A DNA stretch of 64,000 nt from Pelagadaptatus sp034112445 (GTDB taxonomy: Bacteria > Pseudomonadota > Gammaproteobacteria > Pseudomonadales > Cellvibrionaceae): NCBI GenBank assembly GCA_034112445.1, contig JAWUVI010000004.1:1-64000 (forward strand), given 5' to 3'. Numbering within the stretch: position 1 is the first letter of the stretch; the number at the start of each line of letters is the position of its first letter. Of the stretch, positions 52,668 to 61,476 are shown piece by piece. The notes under the pieces were generated by a model. The model made no database searches. It had not been told where the DNA came from and saw only the letters and a list, made by a program, of their open reading frames with translations. Position numbers and translations under genes: made by a program.

Positions 52668-53525
52668 TTAACTCGGAGGGGTTAGCCTCAGCAAGTGAAT
52701 TTGACGGTCATCGGAAAACAGCACGCGGAAGGTATAACCATCGATATTAGCTGTCTCATTGCGCTTGGGTAAATGGCCTAAAACTCCCATCAAAATTCCA
52801 CCTATAGTGTCGAATTCATCTTCATCAAAGCCGCTGTTGAAATATTCATTAAAATCTTCCACGGGAGTTAATGCACGAACGATAAAATCGTCATCAGATA
52901 CTTTACGGATTAATGCGCTGTCATCATCTTCATCGGTTTCATCTTCAATTTCACCCACAATTTCTTCGAGTATGTCTTCAATGGTAACCAGTCCAGAGAT
53001 GCCGCCGTATTCATCGATGACCATGGCCATGTGGTAGCGGTCTTCTCTAAATTCACGTAATAGAATATTGAGGCGTTTACTTTCAGGAACAATGGTCGCG
53101 GTACGGATAATGTCTTTGAGTTGAAAGCTTTCGGGGCTGTCTAAAATCAATGGCAAAAGATCTTTTGCCAGCAAGATACCTACAACATCATCGGTGGATT
53201 CGCCGATAACGGGAAACCGTGAGTGGCCAGATTGTATGACTTTAGGTAATAGTGTTTGCAATGAGTCGTCTATATTGACGACGATCATATGTGATCGAGG
53301 AATTAATACTTCGTGAACTTGGCGGCCTTCTACATCGATGGCGCCTTGAATAATTTCCAGCGATTCAGGGTCAACCAATTTGTTTTGGGCTGCTTCCTGA
53401 ATGATTTCCAGCAATTCTTCTCTGGATTTTGGCTCGTTAGAAAAAGCTTGTAGAATTTTATCTAACCAAGATTTTTCATTGGGCTGCCCTGTTGAGGGCT
53501 GGATACTCGGTGGTTCATCGTTCAT
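52668..53525 (-). CDS. corC: CorC/HlyC-type transporter-associated protein (CBS)
   Basis: A 285-residue cytosolic protein with two CBS domains (about residues 65-185) and a C-terminal CorC_HlyC domain. Typical pieces are VHEVLIPRSHMIVV, HSRFPVIGES and MAMVIDEYGG, then ILEEIVGEIEDE. E. coli CorC is linked to cobalt/magnesium efflux. It sits between ybeY and lnt as in most gammaproteobacteria. Confidence 0.92.
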   Translation of the reverse strand: MNDEPPSIQPSTGQPNEKSWLDKILQAFSNEPKSREELLEIIQEAAQNKLVDPESLEIIQGAIDVEGRQVHEVLIPRSHMIVVNIDDSLQTLLPKVIQSGHSRFPVIGESTDDVVGILLAKDLLPLILDSPESFQLKDIIRTATIVPESKRLNILLREFREDRYHMAMVIDEYGGISGLVTIEDILEEIVGEIEDETDEDDDSALIRKVSDDDFIVRALTPVEDFNEYFNSGFDEDEFDTIGGILMGVLGHLPKRNETANIDGYTFRVLFSDDRQIHLLRLTPPS

Positions 53526-53551
53526 TAGTGCTTATGTTCCCTGTTAAAAAA

Positions 53552-54010
53552 TTATTCTACTGCAAGATAAGGCGCAGAGTAACCTAAATGGATCAAAATT
53601 TCTGTTTCTAAATTTTCCATGACTTCGGCATCGGCATCGCTTTGATGGTCGTAACCTTGAAGGTGCAAAGTTCCGTGAATAACCATGTGTGCCCAATGAG
53701 CCGTTAAGTCCTTAGTTTGGGTAGCAGCTTCACTTCTAACTATTGGCGCGCAGATAACCAAATCACCCAGTAATGAAAGCTCGACCTCTTCTGGTAGGTC
53801 GGCAGGAAATGATAAAACATTGGTAGGCTTGTTCTTTTTCCGATAAGCGTTGTTTAAGTCTTGGCTTTCTTGCTCATCGACAATACGCACGCTGAGTTCA
53901 TAGTCAATACCGTCATCGGGTAAGGTTGACTGAGCCCATTGGTGTATTTCAGCTTCCGTAGGTAAAGACGTATCGGTGCTAGCGATTTGTAAATCGAGGT
54001 GAAGGCTCAT
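53552..54010 (-). CDS. ybeY: YbeY, endoribonuclease for rRNA maturation
   Basis: A 152-residue metalloenzyme involved in 16S rRNA 3' processing and ribosome quality control. The zinc site HGTLHLQGYDH (three His at spacing 4 and 6) is complete, and the conserved NVLSFPAD is present. It overlaps ybeZ by four bases, suggesting coupled translation, and precedes corC by 26 bp. Confidence 0.94.
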   Translation of the reverse strand: MSLHLDLQIASTDTSLPTEAEIHQWAQSTLPDDGIDYELSVRIVDEQESQDLNNAYRKKNKPTNVLSFPADLPEEVELSLLGDLVICAPIVRSEAATQTKDLTAHWAHMVIHGTLHLQGYDHQSDADAEVMENLETEILIHLGYSAPYLAVE

Positions 54011-55044
54011 CGAGGTTTTGGATTCTCATTTTTATCGGCGGCGTCATATGCTTCGACTATGCGTTGTACCATTGGGTGGCGAACGACATCTTTAGAGCTG
54101 AAGTGAGTGAAGCTGATGCCTTTTACGCCGTCTAATATTTGTATTGCATGATTAAGGCCCGAAAATTGGCCCTTGGGTAAATCAATTTGTGATGGGTCGC
54201 CCGTAATAACAGCGGTTGAGCCAAAGCCAATACGCGTTAGGAACATTTTCATTTGTTCACGAGTGGTGTTTTGGCTTTCATCGAGAATAATAAATGAATT
54301 ATTTAGCGTGCGGCCGCGCATATACGCCAGCGGTGCGACTTCAATAACGTTGCGCTCGATCAGCTTACCAACGGTGTCGAAGCCAAGCATTTCATACAAA
54401 GCGTCGTATAAAGGTCGCAGGTAGGGGTCGACCTTTTGTGCTAGATCGCCGGGTAAAAAGCCAAGCTTTTCACCCGCTTCTACAGCAGGTCTTACTAGTA
54501 AAATGCGCTCAACTTCATCTTTGAGCAATGATTCAACGGCGCAAGCTACCGCCAGATAAGTTTTACCCGTTCCCGCAGGGCCAACACCAAAATTTATGTC
54601 GTTGCGCTGTACTGAGTGAACATAAAGAAGTTGATGTCTGCCTCTGGGTTTTACTGTGCATTTTTTAGTGCGAATAATGATCGGGGAGTCTAGTTCACCT
54701 GAGTTTTCGGCCATATCGTTGGTCGAACTATCAGTCTCAAGATTGGGCTGTTCTATTGCAGCTTGGTGAAGCGCCAAGTGTATCTCATCGGGCGTAATTA
54801 AATTGCCATTGTCGGTGGCGGCATAAAGGCTGGTGAGTAGCTGTTTAGCAACCTTAATTTGAGTTTGATCTCCGTGCAGGGAGAATTGATTGCCGCGGTT
54901 GTTAATTTTAATTCCCAGACGCTGTTCTATTTGGCGCAGGTGTTGATCAAACTGGCCGCACAGAGATGCCAAACGTCTGGTGTCATTCGGTTCTAAAGTA
55001 ACCTGATTATGGGAGTTGCTTGTGGTCGAGCGTGAGCTATCCAA
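54007..55044 (-). CDS. ybeZ: YbeZ, PhoH-like ATPase
   Basis: A 345-residue PhoH-family P-loop protein, partner of YbeY. A KH-like N-terminal part is followed by Walker A GPAGTGKTYLAV near residue 153 and Walker B FIILDESQN, then TGDPSQIDLP. It lies between miaB and ybeY. In E. coli YbeZ is an ATPase that works with YbeY in rRNA processing. An upstream start is not needed: the N-terminus contains the usual acidic LEPNDTRRLASLCG. Confidence 0.93.
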   Translation of the reverse strand: MDSSRSTTSNSHNQVTLEPNDTRRLASLCGQFDQHLRQIEQRLGIKINNRGNQFSLHGDQTQIKVAKQLLTSLYAATDNGNLITPDEIHLALHQAAIEQPNLETDSSTNDMAENSGELDSPIIIRTKKCTVKPRGRHQLLYVHSVQRNDINFGVGPAGTGKTYLAVACAVESLLKDEVERILLVRPAVEAGEKLGFLPGDLAQKVDPYLRPLYDALYEMLGFDTVGKLIERNVIEVAPLAYMRGRTLNNSFIILDESQNTTREQMKMFLTRIGFGSTAVITGDPSQIDLPKGQFSGLNHAIQILDGVKGISFTHFSSKDVVRHPMVQRIVEAYDAADKNENPKPR

Positions 55045-55080
55045 AATGATTTCTAGTCCTTTCGTTTACTGTAGGCGAGA

Positions 55081-56436
55081 TCAATTATCAAGCTCTGAAC
55101 TCAAAAGTGTACCGCGTAATGAATTTGGTAGAGCCTCTTCAATTAAAACATCCGCAAATTTTCCGATTAATTCAGGCTGGTCGCACCGGAAATTAACGAC
55201 TCGGTTGTTTTCGGTGCGACTGGCTAGCTGACCAGGATCTTTTTTGCTGTAGCCGGTAACCAGCACTCGCTCGGTATTGCCGACCATTTTACGAGCGATA
55301 TCATGAGATTGCTGGGTAATCCGTTGCTGTAATAATTTCAGGCGCTGCTTCTTAGTGGCCTCACTTGTGTCGTCAGGGAGGTCAGAGGCTGGAGTGCCAG
55401 GCCGAGGACTGTAGATAAAGCTAAATGACATGTCGAAGTTCATGTCTTTAATTAAATTCATTGTCGCTTCAAAATCGGCATCGGTTTCACCTGGAAAGCC
55501 GACAATAAAGTCAGAAGAGAAGCAGATGTCGGGGCGAACTTTTTTCAGGCGACGTAGCTTGGATTTGTACTCTAACGTGGTATGGCCACGCTTCATCGCC
55601 ATCAAAATCCTATCTGAACCACTTTGCACCGGTAGGTGAACATGGCTAACCAACTCAGGGATCTCAGCGTAAACATCAATCAAACTGTCTGAAAACTCTA
55701 CTGGGTGGGATGTGGTAAAGCGAATTCGGTCAATACCATCAATGGCCGCGACATAAGTAATTAACTCAGCAAGATCAACTAGGTTACCATCGAGCCCTTC
55801 ACCGCGGTAGGCGTTGACGTTTTGGCCCAATAGATTAACTTCGCGTACGTCTTGGCTAGCAAGGTGAGCTACTTCTTTAAGGATGTCGGCAGTTGGGCGG
55901 CTAACTTCTTCGCCGCGAGTATAAGGAACAACACAAAAAGTACAGTATTTAGAGCAACCTTCCATAATAGAAACAAAAGCACTAGCGCCGTTGGCTTCTG
56001 GTGCGGGTAGGTTGTCGAATTTTTCTATTTCGGGAAAACTGATGTCGACTACAACCGCGCCGTTATCTTTCGGTGTTTCCATCATTTCAGGTAAACGGTG
56101 TAAAGTTTGTGGGCCAAAAATCAAATCAACGAAAGGGGCTCTCTTAGCAATGGCCGCGCCTTCTTGGCTGGCCACACAGCCGCCGACTCCGATAATTAAG
56201 TCAGGATTTGTGTCTTTCAAATGTTTCCAGCGCCCAAGCTGGTGAAACAATTTATCCTCGGCTTTTTCCCTAATTGAGCAGGTGTTGATTAATAGAACAT
56301 CGGCTTCATTTGGGTCATCGGTTGACACCATTTGGTGCGATTCGCCCAAAAGATCACGCATGCGCGACGAATCATATTCATTCATCTGACAGCCGTGCGT
56401 TTGAATAAAGAGCTTTTTTTCGGGTTTTGTGGCCAT
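55081..56436 (-). CDS. miaB: MiaB, tRNA-2-methylthio-N6-isopentenyladenosine synthase
   Basis: A 451-residue radical-SAM methylthiotransferase acting at A37 of certain tRNAs. The N-terminal cluster ligands are Cys16 (THGCQMNEYD), a Cys in LINTCSIREKA and one in VGGCVASQEG. The radical-SAM cluster is CSKYCTFC. A C-terminal TRAM domain ends the protein. It is first in the miaB-ybeZ-ybeY-corC-lnt cluster and divergent from the DUF1820 gene. Confidence 0.95.
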   Translation of the reverse strand: MATKPEKKLFIQTHGCQMNEYDSSRMRDLLGESHQMVSTDDPNEADVLLINTCSIREKAEDKLFHQLGRWKHLKDTNPDLIIGVGGCVASQEGAAIAKRAPFVDLIFGPQTLHRLPEMMETPKDNGAVVVDISFPEIEKFDNLPAPEANGASAFVSIMEGCSKYCTFCVVPYTRGEEVSRPTADILKEVAHLASQDVREVNLLGQNVNAYRGEGLDGNLVDLAELITYVAAIDGIDRIRFTTSHPVEFSDSLIDVYAEIPELVSHVHLPVQSGSDRILMAMKRGHTTLEYKSKLRRLKKVRPDICFSSDFIVGFPGETDADFEATMNLIKDMNFDMSFSFIYSPRPGTPASDLPDDTSEATKKQRLKLLQQRITQQSHDIARKMVGNTERVLVTGYSKKDPGQLASRTENNRVVNFRCDQPELIGKFADVLIEEALPNSLRGTLLSSELDN

Positions 56437-56578
56437 AGGGCTGCCTGATTAGCGTGGTTGTAAGTGATTTAAGAGCGGCATTATAGCCAGTGCCATGGCA
56501 GTAGGGAATGCCCAAAGCCATGTTTAATGTGGTATCCTTGCGCGCCATTTTAGCCACATTGATTATCCAGAGAACAGT

Positions 56579-56920
56579 ATGCCAGACAAACCTATTTACA
56601 AAGTCATCTTTTACAATCAAAGCCAAGTTTATGAGGTGTATGCCAAAGCGATATATCAGAGCGATATGTATGGTTTTATTGAAGTTGAAGAGTTTGTTTT
56701 TGGTGAGCGCAGTCAGATGATCGTTGATCCGGCTGAAGAAAAGCTGAAATCAGAGTTTGCCAATGTAGCTCGATCGTATATTCCTATGCAGGCCATAATT
56801 CGCATTGATGAAGTGGAAAAAGAAGGTGAAGTAAAAGTTACTGATATTAAAGCGGGCGATAAAATAGCTTTGTTTCCGCCTTCTGGAAATTTTAATTCAT
56901 CGCCTAAAAACGGCGACTAA
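56579..56920 (+). CDS. DUF1820 family protein
   Basis: A 113-residue small soluble protein of the DUF1820 family, with characteristic YKVIFYNQSQVYEVYAKAIY and GFIEVEEFVFGERS at the start and SYIPMQAIIRIDEV in the second half. No function is established. It is divergent from miaB with a 142-bp gap, as in related bacteria, and is 52 bp upstream of the cNMP-domain gene. Confidence 0.85.
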   Translation: MPDKPIYKVIFYNQSQVYEVYAKAIYQSDMYGFIEVEEFVFGERSQMIVDPAEEKLKSEFANVARSYIPMQAIIRIDEVEKEGEVKVTDIKAGDKIALFPPSGNFNSSPKNGD

Positions 56921-56972
56921 TCGTTACGGTTAATGGTGCTTATAAAAGACCAATCATTCTAGGTGGGCTGTT

Positions 56973-57659
56973 ATGCAGGAAAAATCTATTATTCAGATTT
57001 CTCAAGAGTCTTTAGAGAAACTGATAGGCATTCTGCCTTTCTATAAAGATGTCAAATTACAAGATAATTGGCAGTATGAGCTGTTATTGCAGCATTCTCG
57101 AGTTGTGACTTACTCCCCCAAAGAAGTGGTTTTACAAAAGGGCGAAAAAGACCGTTGGTTATGCTTTTTACTTAAAGGTGAATTAACGGTTTTGGCGGGC
57201 CCTGATAATCAGCCTGTTAATACCATTACACCGGGTGAAGTATTTGGTGACTTGGCGATGGTGTTAAAGCAAGAGCGCAGTGCAACCGTTGTTGTTGCGG
57301 ACACTTGTCGTGAAGTCGTTGTATTTGCTACAGATTTTTCATTGTTTGGTGAGTTAGAAGATGTTCATCGGATAACGTTAATGACTAAATTAATTTATTA
57401 CCGAAATTTATTGCTTAGTCTGCGTTGGAAATTAGAGGTTTATAGAAATAACTACCCAGATCATGAGTTGGCCAATCAACATAGAACCGTCAAGTTATAC
57501 GTGGGTCCTAGAGATACTCTAGAAGAGCTCATTAGTCTTGATGGTCAGGCTGTAAAATTGGGACGTTTGCTGCTGCAATGGAATGAACAGTTTGGTCGTA
57601 TCTCTGAATTAAACGAAGCTGTGCTTGATTCAGAAGTATTAGAATCAATCAGTTTGTGA
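56973..57659 (+). CDS. Stand-alone cyclic-nucleotide-binding domain protein
   Basis: A 228-residue protein with one CRP-type cNMP-binding domain (about residues 38-130). The phosphate-binding region is ITPGEVFGDLAMVLKQERSA; the usual Arg following GE..A-L is altered here, so ligand binding is uncertain. The remaining C-terminal part is helical and I see no helix-turn-helix, unlike CRP/FNR regulators. Its target is unknown. It follows DUF1820 closely and lies upstream of the decayed exporter gene. Confidence 0.75.
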   Translation: MQEKSIIQISQESLEKLIGILPFYKDVKLQDNWQYELLLQHSRVVTYSPKEVVLQKGEKDRWLCFLLKGELTVLAGPDNQPVNTITPGEVFGDLAMVLKQERSATVVVADTCREVVVFATDFSLFGELEDVHRITLMTKLIYYRNLLLSLRWKLEVYRNNYPDHELANQHRTVKLYVGPRDTLEELISLDGQAVKLGRLLLQWNEQFGRISELNEAVLDSEVLESISL

Positions 57660-57753
57660 TGCTATCTAAATAAGTAGTGTGACTATAATTCATGTAGGTG
57701 TTGAGCTTTAATCATTTGAGCGGTACCGCGGTATCTTTTAGTATGCTTCTTTT

Positions 57754-58093
57754 TTTGAAGGCGATTACAAAATATTCTTTAGCGAAGATGATGAAACATT
57801 ATTAGCGCATGAATTACATAAGCAAGAATATACCAAGACTGACACCTTAAATATTATCATTTGGCCTGAAAATGGCGACTCTTTTAATAACGTTGGTGCA
57901 GCTCTTCTGGTTGCTACGGCCGTTCTGGCAATAGGATTTGGTTTGCTGTCGTTTTCGACCTTCAATTTAAATTCTTACAGGGGAGCGTTAACGGCGATTA
58001 CAGTGGTTATAACCTTGTTTTTTTGATTTTTTAATCCTGCCGTCACTATTATTAATGTTTGAGCCTAAACAAACAAAAGAAGAGAAAATATAA
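57754..58093 (+). pseudogene. Remnant of an MMPL/RND-type exporter (deleted and frameshifted)
   Basis: The 433-bp gap between the cNMP gene and the next gene is not empty. From 57757 one frame reads EGDYKIFFSEDDETLLAHEL, then KQEYTKTDTLNIIIWPENGD, like the first periplasmic region of COG1033-type MMPL exporters. It passes at once to NVGAALLVATAVLAIGFGLL and FNLNSYRGALTAITVV, like the last helices of the same family. After a TGA in a seven-T run, the +1 frame gives FDFLILPSLLLMFEPKQTKE and stops at 58093, overlapping the next ATG (TAATG). So the N-terminal helix is missing, about 2 kb in the middle is deleted, and one T has shifted the end. Family calls are from memory of the motifs. Confidence 0.75.
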
Positions 58094-58908
58094 TGAGTTT
58101 AACCCATAAGAATACGGTCAAATTAGCATCAATACTCACCATAATAACAGCCTTATTATTTTCTTGGTCGAGCCATGCGCAAGGGGTTGATGCAGAGCAG
58201 AGAGGCTTAGATATTGCGCTAGAAGCGGACAAGCGCAATAGTGGTTTTGTTGATAGCCAAGAGCAAATGGTTATGGTCTTACGCGATAAACGCGGTAAAG
58301 AACGAGCCAGAAAAATGCGTACCAAATCGTTAGAACGCCATGATGATGGCGATTGGGGAATGACGATATTTGATCAGCCTGCTGATGTTAAGGGAACGGC
58401 TATGCTGACCTACAGTCATGGTTTAGAGCCTGATGATCAATGGTTATATTTACCAGCGCTGAAGCGGGTTAAACGTATTTCCTCACGTAACAAATCCGGT
58501 TCGTTTATGGGCAGTGAATTTGCGTTTGAGGACATGAGTTCGTTTGAAGTCAAAAAATACACCTATCGGTTTGAGAGAGAAGAGGCTTGCGGTGAATTGA
58601 CGTGTTTTGTTAGTGAGTGGGTGCCTCAGTACGATAATTCAGGTTATACCCGGACCGTGATTTGGCATGACCAGCAAGAGTATCGAGCTCAAAAAATAGA
58701 TTTTTATGGGCGTGCTAATAAGTTACTCAAAACGCTTACCTTAATGGATTATCAACTGTTTAATGACCGTTTTTGGAGGCCAATGAAGCTAGAAATGCAA
58801 AACCATAAAACGGGTAAAAGTACGCTGCTGATTTTTAAAAGTTATGAGTTCGGCGTAGGTTTAAGTGAGCGTGATTTTGATCAAAGCGCTTTAAAAAATG
58901 CGAAATAA
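58093..58908 (+). CDS. LolA-like outer-membrane lipoprotein-sorting protein
   Basis: A 271-residue periplasmic protein with a signal peptide ending SHAQ (about residue 30). It belongs to the LolA-like group annotated as outer membrane lipoprotein-sorting proteins, with KTKSLERHDDGDWG, WLYLPALKRVKRISS and FAFEDMSSFEVKKY. In many bacteria it is encoded next to an MMPL exporter and an outer membrane protein, probably moving lipid-like cargo across the periplasm. Its start overlaps the exporter remnant's stop, showing the former operon structure. It seems intact. Confidence 0.82.
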   Translation: MSLTHKNTVKLASILTIITALLFSWSSHAQGVDAEQRGLDIALEADKRNSGFVDSQEQMVMVLRDKRGKERARKMRTKSLERHDDGDWGMTIFDQPADVKGTAMLTYSHGLEPDDQWLYLPALKRVKRISSRNKSGSFMGSEFAFEDMSSFEVKKYTYRFEREEACGELTCFVSEWVPQYDNSGYTRTVIWHDQQEYRAQKIDFYGRANKLLKTLTLMDYQLFNDRFWRPMKLEMQNHKTGKSTLLIFKSYEFGVGLSERDFDQSALKNAK

Positions 58909-58914
58909 ATTAAT

Positions 58915-60168
58915 ATGAATTCAATGTTCAAATACCTTGGTGTTTCAATAGCGCTTTATTCAGCGGTGACATTTTCAGCGGCTGAAGACGAATATGATTA
59001 TTTTTCTGAGCCCCCCAGCACTGTTGCCATCAGTGGTGAGTTGATTGGCCAGTTTAGAAACTTTAAAGATCATGCTGAGCGCGATTCACAATCTAATACC
59101 AATGTCTCCTTAGCATTTGAGCCTGAGTTTTATTATGAATTTCCAGATTCAAAAGACAGTGTGATATTCACACCTTTTTTTCGGTGGGATGAGGCAGATA
59201 GTGAGCGTAGCCATGGAGATATACGAGAGTTACGTTTTCATCATGTTGCAAGCGATTGGGAGCTGGGGGTTGGTATTAGCAGCGTTTTTTGGGGCGTAAC
59301 AGAAACGGTGCACTTGGTTAATATTATTAACCAAGTTGATGGTGTGGAAAATCTAGATGAAGAAGATTTGCTCGGCCAGCCGATGGTGAACCTAACGTTA
59401 GTGAACGATTGGGGTAATTTAGATTTTTTTATTTTACCAAGCTTTCGTGAACGTAATTTTTCTGGAAGGGATGGCCGTCCGGGGACCAATACTGTGATTA
59501 GTGTTGATGATGCCATTTACGAATCTGGTGCGGAAAGCAAGCGCACAGATGTGGCAGTTCGTTGGTCGCGCAGCGTTGATGTCTGGGATGTTGGATTGGC
59601 TTATTTTCATGGCACCAGCCGAGAGGCTCGTTTTTCGGAAGAAGCTGAATACGGTCAAAATTCTTTCAGTCTAAATTCTTATGGAGAGGTTGAGTTAATT
59701 CCTATTTACGATGTGATTGATCAGGTGAGTATCGATGTCCAAGCAACTTTTGATGCTTGGTTGTTAAAACTTGAGGCGATTAATCGCAGTGGTCAAGGTG
59801 ATCGTTTTGTAGCAGCGGCAGCGGGTTTAGAATACAGTTTTTATGATGTTGCTGAGTCGGGTATAGATGTGGGTCTTGTTGTTGAATATCTTTATGATGA
59901 GCGTGAATTTAAAGCGACCGATGATGACCTAAGTTTAGCGATACGTCTGGCTTTTAATGACATTAGCTCTACGGAGCTGCTGGCTGGTTTTGCTCGTGAT
60001 TTACAGAATGAGTCACTCTATTATTTTATCGAAGGCAGTCGGCGTTTAGGCGACTCTTATAAAGTATCACTTGAAGTGCGGGGTGTTAGTGGTGTTGAAA
60101 ATGGTGATCCGCTAATCGCGCTATATGGTGATAATTTTGCCCAGCTAGAGCTGGGTTATTACTTCTAG
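58915..60168 (+). CDS. probable outer-membrane beta-barrel protein
   Basis: A 417-residue protein with a signal peptide (cleavage near TFSAAED), alternating hydrophobic/polar strands throughout, and a C-terminal aromatic residue in LELGYYF typical of outer-membrane barrels. Its start lies six bases after the LolA-like gene, and proteins like this accompany MMPL exporter/LolA-like pairs. I cannot name the substrate. VAVRWSRSVDVWDVGLAYFH and similar strand patterns support the barrel call. Confidence 0.72.
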   Translation: MNSMFKYLGVSIALYSAVTFSAAEDEYDYFSEPPSTVAISGELIGQFRNFKDHAERDSQSNTNVSLAFEPEFYYEFPDSKDSVIFTPFFRWDEADSERSHGDIRELRFHHVASDWELGVGISSVFWGVTETVHLVNIINQVDGVENLDEEDLLGQPMVNLTLVNDWGNLDFFILPSFRERNFSGRDGRPGTNTVISVDDAIYESGAESKRTDVAVRWSRSVDVWDVGLAYFHGTSREARFSEEAEYGQNSFSLNSYGEVELIPIYDVIDQVSIDVQATFDAWLLKLEAINRSGQGDRFVAAAAGLEYSFYDVAESGIDVGLVVEYLYDEREFKATDDDLSLAIRLAFNDISSTELLAGFARDLQNESLYYFIEGSRRLGDSYKVSLEVRGVSGVENGDPLIALYGDNFAQLELGYYF

Positions 60169-60316
60169 AAATATAAGAGCTATTGATTATCCTAGGCTAC
60201 AGGTGTGTCCTTGGTTAACAATTCTTGTCTTATTTTATCTTTTTGTGCAAAGCAAAATGCGCGGCTGTATTTTATACTGCCTTATTTGAATTCCGCTATT
60301 AAAGAGTCGATCTACT

Positions 60317-61474
60317 ATGAAATTGTATTTCCAATCACTTTGGTCAAATTCTAACTACAAAACCTCTATTATTATTGCGGTAATTTGTAGCTTATGGTTG
60401 GCGAGCGGAACTTTAAACTCTACACCTGTTGAGTCTCAATCGGTAGATTCAGCGGCTGCGCTGACGTTGGTGAAAGCTCGTGCCCAAGAGGCTCAAGTGT
60501 ATATGCCGACTATACCGGTTCGAGCTAGAACTGAAGCGAATCGTCGAATTTCATTGCGCGCAGAATTGGCGGGTAGGGTGATTGCTTTACCAGTAGCTGA
60601 AGGTGACGTAGTTCAGCAGGGTGATACGGTATGTGAATTGGCTATGCAGGATCGTCAGCTGCGTTTTGTTGAGGCCAGATCCGCCGTTGAAGAAGCTCAG
60701 CTCGCTTATACTGGAGCTCTCAGATTAAAAAGTAGTGGGTATCAATCAAAGACTGCTATTGCTTCAGCTAAGGCCAAGCTTGATTCCATGAAAGCCAATT
60801 TGAAACAACGTGAACTGGATTTATCCTACGTTACAATTAAAGCCCCATTTACCGGTATTGTTGAGCGTCACGGGGTTGAGGTAGGTGGCTACATGGATAA
60901 AGGTGGCCAATGTGCGGTCCTGTTAGAAATGAATCCTTTGGTGATTACCGGCCAAGTCTCTGCAGCAGAAATCGGTAAATTGAAAAGTGGTTTATCTGGG
61001 AAGGTGGTCTTAGCTGACGGTAGTCAGTTTGATGCTAAGTTACGTTATGTGGCACATGACTCTGATAGCATTACCCGCATGTTCCGAATTGAAGCAATTA
61101 CCGATAATTCAACTTTTAGCTTACGTAGCGGTGTAACCGCCAATCTTAATGTTATTGTTGGAAAGACAATGGCGCATCAGGTTCCGGCGTTCTTATTGTC
61201 ATTGGATGACGCAGGAAAAGTGGGGGTTAGGGTTTTAAATTCTGAAAATATCGTTCAATTCTTTAATGTTGAATTGATCGGTGATGATCAAGGCGGTGTT
61301 TGGGTGCTCGGTTTACCTGATTCAATTAACCTTATTACTGTCGGTCAAGAATACGTTACACATGGTGAAAAAGTAGCTGTTATTTTTGAGGATAATCACG
61401 TTGTAGCGGGCGGAGCAACCCACGACGAGCATGCGCCAATTACTTCAACTCTCAACGAGCAGGGTGCTGAGTAA
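60317..61474 (+). CDS. RND efflux periplasmic adaptor (membrane fusion protein)
   Basis: A 385-residue membrane fusion protein. An N-terminal signal/anchor helix (about residues 17-35) is followed by a lipoyl-like half (GRVIALPVAEGDVVQQGD), a short helical hairpin, and the second half VTIKAPFTGIVERHGVEVG. Beta-barrel and membrane-proximal domains end it. It links an inner-membrane RND pump to an outer-membrane channel; no channel gene is visible in the window. It is followed after two bases by the permease gene. Confidence 0.88.
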   Translation: MKLYFQSLWSNSNYKTSIIIAVICSLWLASGTLNSTPVESQSVDSAAALTLVKARAQEAQVYMPTIPVRARTEANRRISLRAELAGRVIALPVAEGDVVQQGDTVCELAMQDRQLRFVEARSAVEEAQLAYTGALRLKSSGYQSKTAIASAKAKLDSMKANLKQRELDLSYVTIKAPFTGIVERHGVEVGGYMDKGGQCAVLLEMNPLVITGQVSAAEIGKLKSGLSGKVVLADGSQFDAKLRYVAHDSDSITRMFRIEAITDNSTFSLRSGVTANLNVIVGKTMAHQVPAFLLSLDDAGKVGVRVLNSENIVQFFNVELIGDDQGGVWVLGLPDSINLITVGQEYVTHGEKVAVIFEDNHVVAGGATHDEHAPITSTLNEQGAE

Positions 61475-61476
61475 TT

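Noticed and set aside
57743..57805. Alternative 20-codon frame starting at ATG 57743
   Set aside because: Very short, with no recognisable content; the other frame shows exporter-like sequence instead.
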